Below are positions 1 through 9,600 of a stretch of DNA of 64,000 bases, in pieces. How positions within the stretch are numbered: the stretch's first letter is position 1; every line of letters starts with the position of its first letter. Origin of the DNA: a virus; IMG/VR virus record IMGVR_UViG_3300035670_000055, positions 1 through 64,000 of that record, one strand, 5' to 3'. The notes under the pieces were generated by a model. That model searched no databases and was not told where the DNA came from. It saw only the letters and a list, made by a program, of their open reading frames with translations. Position numbers and translations under genes: made by a program.

Positions 1-1
1 T

Positions 2-223
2 GCTGATGGAACTGTATACGATACTTATTATATTAAATTTAATAATGTAGATAAATCAAGTGATACTTGGGGTGACTATGTAAAACAAGATTCTATGGTA
101 ATTATTGCTGTACCAATAGGTAGTGCTGCTTCTACAGCAATTCAAACTGTTCTTGTTGCTGGATTAGGAGCTGTTACATCTTCTAATGTTGTTCCAACTA
201 CCACTACTACAACAACAGTGTAA
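2..223 (+). CDS. Virion protein, C-terminal part (cut by window edge)
   Basis: An open frame enters from the left edge and stops with TAA at 221-223, leaving about 73 residues. They include a stretch with Asp-Thr-Trp-Gly followed by Val-Ile-Ile-Ala-Val-Pro and an Ala/Ser/Gly-rich segment. The protein ends in seven threonines plus a valine. The same kind of poly-Thr ending recurs in the 45-aa protein at 47.2 kb. It lies just upstream of small virion-type genes and is closed by a strong terminator, so a capsid or capsid-associated role is inferred. The family cannot be named from the C-terminus alone. Confidence 0.7.
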   Translation, partial: ADGTVYDTYYIKFNNVDKSSDTWGDYVKQDSMVIIAVPIGSAASTAIQTVLVAGLGAVTSSNVVPTTTTTTTV

Positions 224-247
224 TATTTGAAATATAAACAATAAACC

Positions 248-294
248 TATGTCAGAGGCGAGAGGATAATCTCTATCCTCTGACATATTTTTTT
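248..294 (+). terminator. Rho-independent terminator
   Basis: An 11-bp arm at 248-258 pairs perfectly with 277-287. An inner AGAG/CTCT stem (261-264 with 271-274) sits above a 2-nt internal loop. A run of seven T follows at 288-294. The next start codon lies only six bases further on, at 301. Confidence 0.9.
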
Positions 295-300
295 AAAATT

Positions 301-846
301 ATGGCAGATTTAAAATTAGATATATTAGTAGTACCAACGTATAATTTAAATTTATTAAATATTACAGATGCTTCTATTTATCCAGACCCACTAACTGTAA
401 CTTCTCCTACAATAGAAATTACTGTACCAGGATTTACACCTATGTCTTTACCTTTCACTATTAAAGAACCAAATATTTTTAATAGTGTAAGTTTAGGACT
501 CTCTGAACCTGGAGAATACCTATCTCTTCCTGATGGAGTGTATAATATAAAATATTCAATTGCTCCTGCACAAGATAACTTTATTACAAGAAATATATTT
601 AGAACAGAAAAACTTCAAGAAAAATTTGATAATGCATTTATGCAACTAGATATGATGGAATGTGATAGAGCAATAAAAGAGCAATCACAAGTAAAATTAA
701 ACACGATAAATATATTTATACAAGGAGCAGTTGCTTCTGCTAATAATTGTGCAAATATAGAAGCAATTAAATTGTATGAGAAAGCAGATAAAATGTTAAC
801 AACATTTATTAAGAAAGATTGTAATTGTACAGGAAATAACTATTAA
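301..846 (+). CDS. Putative virion structural protein, 181 aa
   Basis: The start ATG lies six bases after a terminator. The N-terminal 100 residues alternate hydrophobic and polar residues with many Pro and Thr, typical of a beta-sandwich. They are followed by a helical half (from about residue 100) and a Cys-rich end (KKDCNCTGN). There is no signal peptide or membrane segment. It is followed by small Cys-rich and fibre genes on the same strand. I do not recognise a named family; a head- or fibre-associated structural role is inferred from position. Confidence 0.6.
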   Translation: MADLKLDILVVPTYNLNLLNITDASIYPDPLTVTSPTIEITVPGFTPMSLPFTIKEPNIFNSVSLGLSEPGEYLSLPDGVYNIKYSIAPAQDNFITRNIFRTEKLQEKFDNAFMQLDMMECDRAIKEQSQVKLNTINIFIQGAVASANNCANIEAIKLYEKADKMLTTFIKKDCNCTGNNY

Positions 847-856
847 ATTTAAAAAT

Positions 857-961
857 ATGGCAAATTGTTCAAAGTGTGGTGCACAAGTTTCATGTAGTTG
901 TCAACTAACAAACGGAATGTGTAAATATTGCTATAACGCAAGTATTCAACCTAAAAAATAA
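857..961 (+). CDS. Cys-rich microprotein, 34 aa (zinc-ribbon-like)
   Basis: ATG at 857, TAA at 959-961. It has six cysteines in 34 residues, in two CxxC pairs (CSKC, CKYC) and a CxC (CSC), which is a plausible single Zn2+ site. It sits between two same-strand genes with a 10-base gap upstream and 3 bases downstream, so it is almost certainly translated as part of the operon. From memory, small peptides with this CxxC...CxC...CxxC spacing occur at the same place in other crAss-like genomes. Function unknown. Confidence 0.75.
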   Translation: MANCSKCGAQVSCSCQLTNGMCKYCYNASIQPKK

Positions 962-964
962 AAA

Positions 965-1231
965 ATGTTATATTCAAAATTATCAGATTGTATATATTGT
1001 AATAATATATCTACATTAATTAATGATATTGATTGTAAAATTGTAGAGGTTAGTAAATCTTTATATAATAATATTATATACATGCTAAATAGAAACGTTG
1101 ACTTAAATAATATTAATAAATTATTAATATATAAAAGAATATTATTATATAAACAATGTAACTATGATTATGCTGGTAATTATACAGTCGAAATGATTGC
1201 AAATAAAATAAAATTATTAATACATAAATAA
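965..1231 (+). CDS. Conserved small phage protein, 88 aa, unknown
   Basis: A mostly helical, Asn/Ile/Leu/Lys-rich protein with four cysteines (two in a CIYC pair near the N-terminus) and no membrane segment. It ends one base before the next ATG, so it is co-translated with the fibre gene at 1233. The C-terminal half (YKRILLYKQCN, then YTVEMIANKIKLL) looks like a conserved block in similarly placed crAss-like phage genes, from memory. No function can be assigned. Confidence 0.6.
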   Translation: MLYSKLSDCIYCNNISTLINDIDCKIVEVSKSLYNNIIYMLNRNVDLNNINKLLIYKRILLYKQCNYDYAGNYTVEMIANKIKLLIHK

Positions 1232-1232
1232 T

Positions 1233-2321
1233 ATGTCTTGTCAAAATTGTTATAACGGATGTACAGATATTATATCAGATAAATGTACTAAATATACAGG
1301 AAATAATATCCCTGAGCTTGGAATAGAAAATGGAGATTCTCTATTTTCTATTGAACAATCTATCTTTTCTTTTTTAATTTCTGTAATAGGTGGTACACCT
1401 ATAAAACCAGAAATTAATGAAGAATATATTTGTGGAAAAATATCTCAATACTTGGGAGGACAGGAATTAACTCTTCCCAATATAATAAATGTAATATTAC
1501 AAACTGCGTGTGATTTACAAACACAAATAACCACAATAGAAAACAAAGTAGATGGAATAAATACAGAATACACATTAAATTGTATATCTGGAGTAACAGA
1601 TAATACAAATACACATGAAGTATTACAAGCAGTAATCACAAAATTATGTAGTGTAGATACAGCATTAACAGCACTATCGTTAAATGTTAGTACAAATTAT
1701 GTAAAATTATCAGAATTAAACCAATTAATAGGAGAATACCTCTCTGGAGAAGGATCAAGCTCTAAGATGTATAATAAAATGGTTCCTTATAGTGCCGTTG
1801 AATATTATGGAAGTATTGCAGGTAAATTTGACTCTACAGGAGCTGGCTTAGGAGAATGGGAAAAAATTTATTTATGTAATGGAAACAATGGTACTCCTGA
1901 TAAAAGAGGTAGGGTAGCAGTAGGAGCTACTAATGGTATGGGGGGAGTAACTTTAAGTAATGTAGTTGACCCTGCTATTGCTGGTAATCCTGATTACTCT
2001 TTAGGTTCAACACATGGGAGCTGTGTAGTAACATTAGATGTTACGCAAATTCCTTCACATACTCATACTGCAACAGTTACAGTAAATGATCCTGGACATT
2101 CACACTCTTTATTTTTTGAACGCTACCCTACTAGAATAAATAGTAATCCTGGTTATGATGGAGGAAGTAATAATTATTCACAAGATGTAGATAAATCAAC
2201 AACTACTTCAACTACAGGAATTACAGTTAATGTTTCAAATAGCTCTATTGGAGGAGGTTTGGGTCACAATAACGTACAACCTTCTATTGGTTGTTATTAT
2301 ATAATGTATATACCTTCTTAA
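1233..2321 (+). CDS. Head or tail fibre with collar-type C-terminus, 362 aa
   Basis: Residues 1-50 hold a Cys-rich leader and the motif CTKYTGNNIPELGIENGDSL. This block recurs in shortened form in the proteins at 2323 and 40362 and probably anchors the fibre to the particle. Residues 60-180 are helical and coiled-coil-like (ITTIENKVDGI). The C-terminal part has the phage tail-collar signature: LCNGNNGTPDKRGRVAVGA, paired His motifs (HTHT, HSHS) and an ending HNNVQPSIGCYYIMYI. Collar domains form trimeric receptor-binding tips. It is adjacent to small fibre-like genes. Whether it is on the head or the tail cannot be told. Confidence 0.8.
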   Translation: MSCQNCYNGCTDIISDKCTKYTGNNIPELGIENGDSLFSIEQSIFSFLISVIGGTPIKPEINEEYICGKISQYLGGQELTLPNIINVILQTACDLQTQITTIENKVDGINTEYTLNCISGVTDNTNTHEVLQAVITKLCSVDTALTALSLNVSTNYVKLSELNQLIGEYLSGEGSSSKMYNKMVPYSAVEYYGSIAGKFDSTGAGLGEWEKIYLCNGNNGTPDKRGRVAVGATNGMGGVTLSNVVDPAIAGNPDYSLGSTHGSCVVTLDVTQIPSHTHTATVTVNDPGHSHSLFFERYPTRINSNPGYDGGSNNYSQDVDKSTTTSTTGITVNVSNSSIGGGLGHNNVQPSIGCYYIMYIPS

Positions 2322-2322
2322 T

Positions 2323-2556
2323 ATGTATTTAGTAGAAGAATATCCAAAAGGAAACCCTTTTGAAAACTCAAAATGTAAAAATTGTAGTGATCCAAGATTA
2401 GATACCTCATACAGTTATTATGAAGGTCCTAATCTTCCTGGTACAGGTATAAAAACTTGTGATTCTCTTACATTAGTTATACAGAAAATAGATAATGAGA
2501 TATTAAAAATAAAACAAGATCTTTTAGAAATTAAACAACAAATAAACCAATTATGA
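2323..2556 (+). CDS. Short fibre-anchor protein with coiled coil, 77 aa
   Basis: The central part carries the anchor motif seen in the neighbouring fibre (YYEGPNLPGTGIKTCDSL then VIQKID). A Lys/Ile/Gln heptad-like coiled coil runs from about residue 53 to the end. It looks like the base of a fibre without a tip. It could fill attachment sites alone, trimerise with another fibre, or be the remnant of a longer fibre. The stop TGA overlaps the next ATG (ATGA at 2553-2556), so translation of the two genes is coupled. Confidence 0.65.
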   Translation: MYLVEEYPKGNPFENSKCKNCSDPRLDTSYSYYEGPNLPGTGIKTCDSLTLVIQKIDNEILKIKQDLLEIKQQINQL

Positions 2557-3008
2557 CAGTATTAATAACATTAACAACAGTAGGAGCAGATTGCTCATTA
2601 TTTGATATATATTCTAATATAGATGGATTTATTTCTGCATTTGAGACAGATGTTCCAAAATCTAGTTTATCTGCAGGGTTTAGTTCTGCAAATGTACCAG
2701 ATGGCACAACAATCATTAGAGTGAAAGCAAAAGGGGTCTGTACAAATTATATAGATATAACCCTATCTACTTCTACAACAACAACCACTACTACACTTCC
2801 TGCAACAAGTTTCTTTTGCTTTGAAGGTGAATGGAGTGAAGTTGACACAACCCATGATTGTCCTTCATTATGTGGACAGGTTACTTACATAGATGCTTTT
2901 GGAAACACACAAACAGAGACAGGAATAACTTCTGAAATGGGAGTTATATCAATAGAAGCACAATCAATAATTAGCACAATAGGCGTTAATGCTGTAACAT
3001 GTCCTTAA
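2553..3008 (+). CDS. Virion protein with small beta domain and poly-Thr linker, 151 aa
   Basis: Residues 1-75 form a compact beta-type domain (TTVGADCSLFDIYSNIDGF, then VPDGTTIIRVKAKGVCTNY). A related module opens the protein at 12039. A linker of about ten Thr/Ser residues follows (near residues 77-86), then a second domain with several cysteines. The two-domain layout with a threonine linker resembles the C-terminus of the 1803-aa tail protein. It is the last gene before the terminator at 3079. Exact position in the virion is unknown. Confidence 0.65.
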   Translation: MTVLITLTTVGADCSLFDIYSNIDGFISAFETDVPKSSLSAGFSSANVPDGTTIIRVKAKGVCTNYIDITLSTSTTTTTTTLPATSFFCFEGEWSEVDTTHDCPSLCGQVTYIDAFGNTQTETGITSEMGVISIEAQSIISTIGVNAVTCP

Positions 3009-3078
3009 TTTTAAATTTTTAAATTATTTTTATACACTTAATTAATATTCTTATTTTGTTGGTTTTATAAGAGTATTT

Positions 3079-3108
3079 TCCCAGAAATTAATTTTTCTGG
3101 GATTTTTT
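3079..3108 (+). terminator. Rho-independent terminator
   Basis: A 9-bp perfect stem (3079-3087 with 3094-3102) with a 6-base loop is followed by six T. It closes the 301-3008 operon about 70 bases after its last stop codon. Confidence 0.9.
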
Positions 3109-3143
3109 GTAATTAATTTAATTACTTTATTTACAGTTATTTA

Positions 3144-3175
3144 TTGTATATATAAATTCTTTTTTTGTATCTTTA
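3144..3175 (+). promoter_or_regulatory. Candidate Bacteroidetes-type promoter
   Basis: TTG at 3144-3146, a 21-base gap, then TATCTTTA at 3168-3175. It lies between the terminator and the ATG at 3201. The spacing equals that of the better match before 19038. The last base deviates from TAnnTTTG. Confidence 0.5.
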
Positions 3176-3200
3176 CAATAATTTATTAAATTATACAATT

Positions 3201-4421
3201 ATGTCTGAAAACCATTCTCTATTAGACCAACTTGAAAAATTATTAAGCTGGAAAAAAAGTAAAAAATTCTATGCAGAAAAATTAGGAATTACAGAATATG
3301 AAGTAGAAGAATTGATGAAAGAATTGAAATCAAAGGATGAAGAAGTAGTAGTACAAAACACTGAGACTATATCAGGAACAAAAAAAGTAAATAAAGAAAA
3401 AGGAACGATAGAAAGCACACTAATTTTAGATTTTGAACCAAAAGATGATTTAGAATTAGCAAGACTACATAAGATTGATTTAAACAAATATATTATAACA
3501 AATTATTGGTCTAAACTACTACCTAATGGTAAATTTACTTCTTCTGTATTTAGTAAAAGAAAACAAAATAAAGATTACACGTTACAAGATTTTGAAGAGT
3601 TTTTAAAAAATTATGTTCCTAACTTTACTCTTCCAGAGACACAAAAACATAATCCAATATTAGATACTATAGATGTTGAATTATCAATTGCAGATTTTCA
3701 TTTAGCTAAGAAAACGTTAGAAGGAGAATCAATTCTAGATAAACAAAGACAATTTTTAGATGTAGTAGTAGACTTATTAAATAAGGTTGTAAATAATTAT
3801 AACATAAATACTATTGTATTTCCGATTGGGAATGATTATTTTCATACAGATAATTATCAAAATGGTACAACAAACGGAACACCACAAGATGTACTATCTG
3901 GATATGACAATGAATATGAAAAAGGATTTGATTTATTAGTTGGAGCAATTCAAATATTAAATTTAAACGCTAAAAATATAGAAATAATTTTAGTACAAGG
4001 TAATCACGATAGAACAAAATCATTTTATTTGGCACACGCATTAGAAGTATTTTTTAAAGGGAATAAAAAAATAAAATTTAAAAGAGAACATTCTACAACT
4101 AAGTTTACAGTGTTAGGAAATACATTTATTGGTTATCATCATGGTAATTGTAAAATAGAAGATCTTCCTTTAATATTTGCTACAAATAAAGACTCTAGTG
4201 TGGCTTTTGGAAATGCTTTATATAGACATGTTCATACAGGTGATAAACATCATTATATGGCAAAGGAAGTAAAAGGAGTAAGAATTCAACAGATGCCCAG
4301 CCTATCAGGAACAGATAGATGGCATTTAGATAATAATTATATCAATAATATAAGAGCAGGAATCATCCATTTATTTCATCCTATATATGGAAAGATTGGA
4401 GAATTTGAAAGTCGTATATAA
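3201..4421 (+). CDS. Calcineurin-like metallophosphoesterase with N-terminal HTH-like segment, 406 aa
   Basis: The metallophosphoesterase signatures appear in order: D165-x-H167, G-N211-D212, G-N268-H269-D270, H313/H314 and H343-x-H345. They would bind two divalent metals for phosphodiester or phosphomonoester cleavage. Residues 9-40 read like a helix-turn-helix that could target DNA. The start MSENHS at 3201 is preferred over an upstream in-frame codon that overlaps the candidate promoter. It has its own terminator-promoter boundary upstream and lies ahead of the neck genes. Phage homologues are usually linked to DNA processing; the substrate here is unknown. Confidence 0.85.
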   Translation: MSENHSLLDQLEKLLSWKKSKKFYAEKLGITEYEVEELMKELKSKDEEVVVQNTETISGTKKVNKEKGTIESTLILDFEPKDDLELARLHKIDLNKYIITNYWSKLLPNGKFTSSVFSKRKQNKDYTLQDFEEFLKNYVPNFTLPETQKHNPILDTIDVELSIADFHLAKKTLEGESILDKQRQFLDVVVDLLNKVVNNYNINTIVFPIGNDYFHTDNYQNGTTNGTPQDVLSGYDNEYEKGFDLLVGAIQILNLNAKNIEIILVQGNHDRTKSFYLAHALEVFFKGNKKIKFKREHSTTKFTVLGNTFIGYHHGNCKIEDLPLIFATNKDSSVAFGNALYRHVHTGDKHHYMAKEVKGVRIQQMPSLSGTDRWHLDNNYINNIRAGIIHLFHPIYGKIGEFESRI

Positions 4422-4434
4422 ATAGAATTAGAAA

Positions 4435-5160
4435 ATGAGTACATTAAGAAAATTAGTTTCTGATATAAGAGGAACCCATAGAATATTATCAACAGATAGT
4501 ATGATTACAGATAGAGTAATTGCTAGTGAGATAAGAAATGCTTCTTTATTATTAATTAAAAGAGAAACTAATCTTAGAAAACTTTGGGCAACAGATAGTA
4601 TATTTACCACTATTCCTTGTTTAGAAATGGTGGAAGTTCCTATTTCAGAATGTTCTGACTATGTAGATGATTGTACTATTGCAAGAAGTAAATTTAAGAT
4701 TCCTAGAATAGCAGAAGGAAATTATCAATATGTAATACAAGGAGTTTATTCTATAAATGCTTTAGGAGGAAAAGGAAAAAAACTAAAAGAAATTACCGTT
4801 AATAGATATATTAATTTATTATCTCTTCCTGTTATAAAAAATGAAGAATATTTCTGGATTACTAATGATTACTTATATGTTTCTAATCCATTAATAGAAG
4901 CAATTAGAATTGTTGCTTATTTTGAAAAAGAGGTTCCTAATAAAATAATGTTTTCTGATTGTAATTGTGGAGGTTCTCCAGATATAGAAGAATATTGTAA
5001 AAATCCACTAGATAAAGAATTCTCATTACCTGGATATTTAGAAAAACAAGTACTACAATTAACTTCAGAAACATTAGTAAAAACCTATTTCTCAATTAAA
5101 AATGATAACACACAAGATGGTATAGATGGACAAGCTCCTAATTCTGCACCAACAAGATAA
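4435..5160 (+). CDS. Putative neck/ring (head-tail connector) protein, 241 aa
   Basis: The protein is mixed alpha/beta, with a CNCGGSPDIEEYC stretch near residue 180 and a helical end. It is the first of a tight row (4435, 5164, 5657, 6617) leading to the large tail-nozzle gene. In crAss-like phages this place is occupied by the ring proteins that join portal and tail barrel. The assignment rests on gene order plus remembered resemblance to crAss-like structural proteins, not on a motif. Confidence 0.6.
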   Translation: MSTLRKLVSDIRGTHRILSTDSMITDRVIASEIRNASLLLIKRETNLRKLWATDSIFTTIPCLEMVEVPISECSDYVDDCTIARSKFKIPRIAEGNYQYVIQGVYSINALGGKGKKLKEITVNRYINLLSLPVIKNEEYFWITNDYLYVSNPLIEAIRIVAYFEKEVPNKIMFSDCNCGGSPDIEEYCKNPLDKEFSLPGYLEKQVLQLTSETLVKTYFSIKNDNTQDGIDGQAPNSAPTR

Positions 5161-5163
5161 AAT

Positions 5164-5643
5164 ATGAGAACAGCAGTAGAATGGCGAAGCTCTAGTAAGA
5201 GCAATTATGAAATTTTTTGTAAAAACTATCCATCTATTAAATTAACTTATGATGAATGGAAAAACATTATATATACATTTTCTGAAAAGTTTAAAGAATA
5301 TATTTTAGAAACAGGAGAGAAAGCAAAATTACCATTAGGTCTTGGAGAATTTTCTATTGTTAAAAAGAAAAGGAAAAAAATAAAAAAAGATAAAGATGGT
5401 AGGGAGTTTATAAATCTTCCTGTAGATTGGAAAAAAACTAGAGAAAGAGGGAAGATAATATATAATTTTAATTATGATACGGAAGGATATTTTTTTGGAT
5501 GGGTGTGGTTCAAAAGATCTACAAGAATAAGGCATTCTATTTTATGGTATTTTAAACCATGTAGAAACACTTCTAGATTGTTAGCACATTATATAAAAAC
5601 TGATCCTAAATACCAACATATTTACAGAGAATGGCAAATCTAA
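5164..5643 (+). CDS. Putative neck protein, possibly HU/IHF-like, 159 aa
   Basis: A basic protein starting 3 bases after the previous stop. The segment from about residue 28 to 65 (helix, then TGEKAKLPLGLGEFSI, then KKKRKKIKKDK) resembles the helix plus beta-arm start of HU/IHF proteins. crAss-like genomes carry IHF-like genes among their neck genes. The C-terminal half is rich in Trp, Tyr and Arg. It lies between two putative ring proteins, so a structural role is favoured over a regulatory one. The HU/IHF reading is tentative. Confidence 0.5.
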   Translation: MRTAVEWRSSSKSNYEIFCKNYPSIKLTYDEWKNIIYTFSEKFKEYILETGEKAKLPLGLGEFSIVKKKRKKIKKDKDGREFINLPVDWKKTRERGKIIYNFNYDTEGYFFGWVWFKRSTRIRHSILWYFKPCRNTSRLLAHYIKTDPKYQHIYREWQI

Positions 5644-5656
5644 AAAAATAAATATT

Positions 5657-6607
5657 ATGTCTTATTATTATAAATATACATTCACTTCTCCAGAATCAAT
5701 TTATTCTCTTGTAAAAGAAGAATTTAAATCTTATTTTGATACTGGTGCTGTAGATGATTTACTTTTCCCAACCTATTTGGACAAGTGCCTTAAAAAATTG
5801 GGAAGATCTTCATATATTATTTCCGAAGATGTTATTGAAATAGATAATTTTCAAGGAAGGCTTCCTGATAATTTTTATGCTGTAAGAGAAGCATGGATGC
5901 TTACAAATATTAATTCTATTACACATAAAGAAGCTGGTTCTTTTTATTCTCAAACAACAGATTCTAATGTTATACAAGTAAGTCCTGTTACCACTAATCA
6001 GGCATGTACTAATGAAAGTTGTACAGATCCTAATTGTAATGGAGGATGTACACCGTTAGATAAAACAATTGTTTATAAAGTTAATAATTCTACAAACTAT
6101 ACCTTTAGAAAAGAGTATTTATTAAAACCAGGAAATATATCTGCAAGTAGACAGTGCGATGTAAATTATATGGATAACTGGAATGAGTATTCTATAATAA
6201 ATACTCCAGGTTCTTCTACAGTAGATTCTTTCGACATTAGAGATAATAAATTTGTTACTAATTTTAGAAATGGGTTTGTACAAATTGTTTTCTATGCTAC
6301 AGAACATGATGATCTCGGAAATCAATTAATTCCAGATAATTATAGAATTAAGGAATATGTAGAGGCGTTTATTAAATATAAAGTTATTGAGCAATTAACT
6401 AACCAAGTTAATGATGAGACAATAAATCAATTAGAAAGAAAACTTGATAGATATAAAATGATGGCTGATGAAGCCTATATAATGGCTGAATTAGAAATTA
6501 AAAAACAAGATGTATATTCTAAACAAAGAGCTATTGTAAGAAATCTAAATAGACTTAATATGTATAATTTACCTTCTAAATCAAGAAAATCTAATTTTAG
6601 ACGTTAA
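5657..6607 (+). CDS. Neck/tail-adaptor structural protein, 316 aa
   Basis: The N-terminus (YTFTSPESIYSLVKEE, then SYFDTGAVDDLLFP and CLKKLGRSSY) matches, from memory, a block conserved in crAss-like phage ring/tail-stabilisation proteins compared with P22 gp4. A Cys cluster (CTNESCTDPNCNGGC) lies around residues 116-132 and may bind a metal or form disulfides. The C-terminal 80 residues are helical with a long amphipathic stretch (EQLTNQVNDETINQLERKLD). It sits 10 bases before the 1803-aa tail gene. Confidence 0.7.
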   Translation: MSYYYKYTFTSPESIYSLVKEEFKSYFDTGAVDDLLFPTYLDKCLKKLGRSSYIISEDVIEIDNFQGRLPDNFYAVREAWMLTNINSITHKEAGSFYSQTTDSNVIQVSPVTTNQACTNESCTDPNCNGGCTPLDKTIVYKVNNSTNYTFRKEYLLKPGNISASRQCDVNYMDNWNEYSIINTPGSSTVDSFDIRDNKFVTNFRNGFVQIVFYATEHDDLGNQLIPDNYRIKEYVEAFIKYKVIEQLTNQVNDETINQLERKLDRYKMMADEAYIMAELEIKKQDVYSKQRAIVRNLNRLNMYNLPSKSRKSNFRR

Positions 6608-6616
6608 TGATAAGTT

Positions 6617-9600
6617 ATGGCAGAACAAGATTCACAAAATAATATTACTCTCAATTATAATTTTGCTAATGGTGGATTAAATTTAGATCAAACTCCTAAT
6701 CAAATTCAGAAAGGGGTATTGACTTATGCTCTTAATGCAACTGTAGAGAGTTTTGATTATAATTCAATAAATTATCAAAATGAACAAGGAAATGATTTTT
6801 GTTTAAATTTTCCAGAAGGATATGTTTTAATTGGTAAATATTTTATTTCAGAACAAAACAAGCATGTATTTATGTTGGTAAATCCAGATAGCCAAAATTC
6901 TGAAATAGGCTATATGGAAAGCAACAACTGTAAATACAACACTATAGTAAATGCAAAGTGTTTAAACTTTGATATAAACTATCCTATACATAAAATTGTA
7001 CATAAAATTAGCAAGGAAGGGACAGAAATATATTGGACAGATAGTAAGAATTCTAGAAGATATTTAAATATTGATGCTTTTCCTAAAAAAATAAAAGAAG
7101 GTTCTTCTCTATGTAACCCAGAGTATACAGAAGAGTTAGATTGTAATAAGATAAAAGTACAACCAGATTTTAAAATTCCCACCTTAGAAATAAAAGAAAT
7201 AATAGGTGGAGGAAATATTATATCAGGAACATATCAGTTTGCTATACAATATTGCGATAGTATAGGAAGTCCATATACATCATATTATTCTATTACTAAT
7301 CCTACACCTATAGCTGATCCTACAATCACTACACAAAATTTTAACTATTCTGTAGGTAAATCAATTGTTGTAGAAGTAGATAATTTAGATACTTCTGGAC
7401 AAGCACAATATTTTAATTTAGCTGTAATAAAAACAATTAATGCTATCTCTTCTGTAGAATTAGTAGGAACATACTATATAGATAATATAAATAAAAAAAT
7501 TACATACACAGGACAACAAGTAGATAATATAAGATTAACTATAAATGATATTTTTGAGAAGTTTCCTCTTTATGATGTTGCTGATGATGTGACTGCTGCT
7601 CAAGATGTTTTAATTTGGAAAGGACTTACTTCTATAGACAGAATGAATTATCAATCTATAGCTAATAAAATTAAATTACAATGGGAGTCTTGGAGGATTC
7701 CTGCTACAGAAAATTATTCTGATGAATATAATGCTACAAATTTAAGAGGGTATTTACGAGATGAAGTATATCCTTTTGAAATAACTTTTTTATTAAAAAA
7801 TGGAAAACAAACCGATTCTTTTCACATACCAGGAAGAAAACTAACTCCTTCTGAAGAACTTCTTCCTAGTATAAATATAGACAATGAGGATAGCATAATC
7901 AATACATCCTCTAGCCCTTATTGGGAAACATACAATACAGCAACCATCATTAGTACCCATCCTAACTATCAACCAACAGAAGATTATAAAGGTCCCTATC
8001 AGTATGGAGAATTTGCATATTGGGAATCTTCAGAAACTTATCCTTGTAATTCTGAAGTTTGGGGAGATTTAGCAGGGAAACCCATAAGACATCATAAATT
8101 TCCAGATGTAAATATTAGTCCTATATTTGAATCTAAAACATTCATAGTTTCATCATCTATTCAAATGGGAAATTGCGCTGTATTTCCAATTGGTGTAAAA
8201 ATAGATAATTCTCAAATTGAAACATTAATAAATACTAGCAATCTTACTACTGAACAGAAAGCAGATATAGTTGGCTGGAAAATAGTAAGAGGAGATAGAG
8301 GAACAAACAAATCTATTGTAGCAAAAGGCATTTTAAGAAACGTAAACTCTTATGAAAGAGCAGGACAAACATATTTATATCCAAACTATCCATACAACGA
8401 TTTATCAGAAGATCCATTTTTAAACAGTAATAATAATGCATTTTCTGATATATGCGAAGAATTTAATATTAATGTAACACAATTAGATAATGAAGGAAAA
8501 GCAATCATCCGATATAATGATTGTAATACAAATAAAGAAACAACAACAACCTTAACATCTTTAGGTGATGTTAAATTTTGTTCTATTGGAAAACCAACAA
8601 TAGATTCTCCTGCAAAAGCAGAAATTGGAACAACTAGTTATGAGGTATGGAGAGTTTCTGTTGGAGACCAAGGATGTGCTGTTGGATGGGTAGATCCTAT
8701 AAATGGATATACAAGAGAGTGGCTAACAGGAGTGTGGCTTGGTTCTGGAGAAAGTAAAGTTATACACGTAGTAATTGGTTCTGGAGAACCTGATAGAGTT
8801 GATGGTAGAGGTAGATTATATAAAGAAAAATTAGAAACTGTTTATGGAAGTGGAAATTGTTCTATTAGTGCTTCTCAAGGAACTTCTAATATTGAACAAC
8901 TTTCTCATAGACAAGTATTTAATTCTCCAGAAACTTCTTTTGGACAACCATTTTTAGGAAATGTATTAAAACTTGAAAGTGTAATTTTTGGAGGAGGAAA
9001 GGCACATTTTGTAGAGGTAAAAAATAATGCAAAATATAAATTATTAACACAAGAAATTCAAATTGATGCTTTATTAAGTGCTAATGAATTAGGACATATT
9101 ACAAATCCTTTTGATGCTTCTGCATTCTTTGCTGCATATCAAGGTTATATAGAAATTTATTTACGTTCTATTAGTAGAAAGAATTTTGCATATTCTTATA
9201 ACTCAATTGCGGAATACAATTATTCAAAACCTATTCCTAATGGTGTAGGAGTAAAACAAAGATTACTTGATATAAAAAGATATATAATTCCTGGTGTACA
9301 ATCTATTGGGGATGATTATAACATCAATAATTACCAAAGGGAAACATCTGTATTTTTAAAAACAGATGTTACAAAAGATCCTTTACCATTACCAAATAAA
9401 ACAAACTCAATAATAAATGCTGTAACAGGAAAAAGTATTATTGAAGATAAATCTAGACATACAATTTCTGAGTTAGGCATTTGTTCTACTCCAGATATAG
9501 AAAAAGATATTACAACTCTTTCCTACTATGCATCAATTAAAAATATTTATTCAGGACAGTGGGGACAAATGTACTCATATGATACTATTGATACTGGCTA

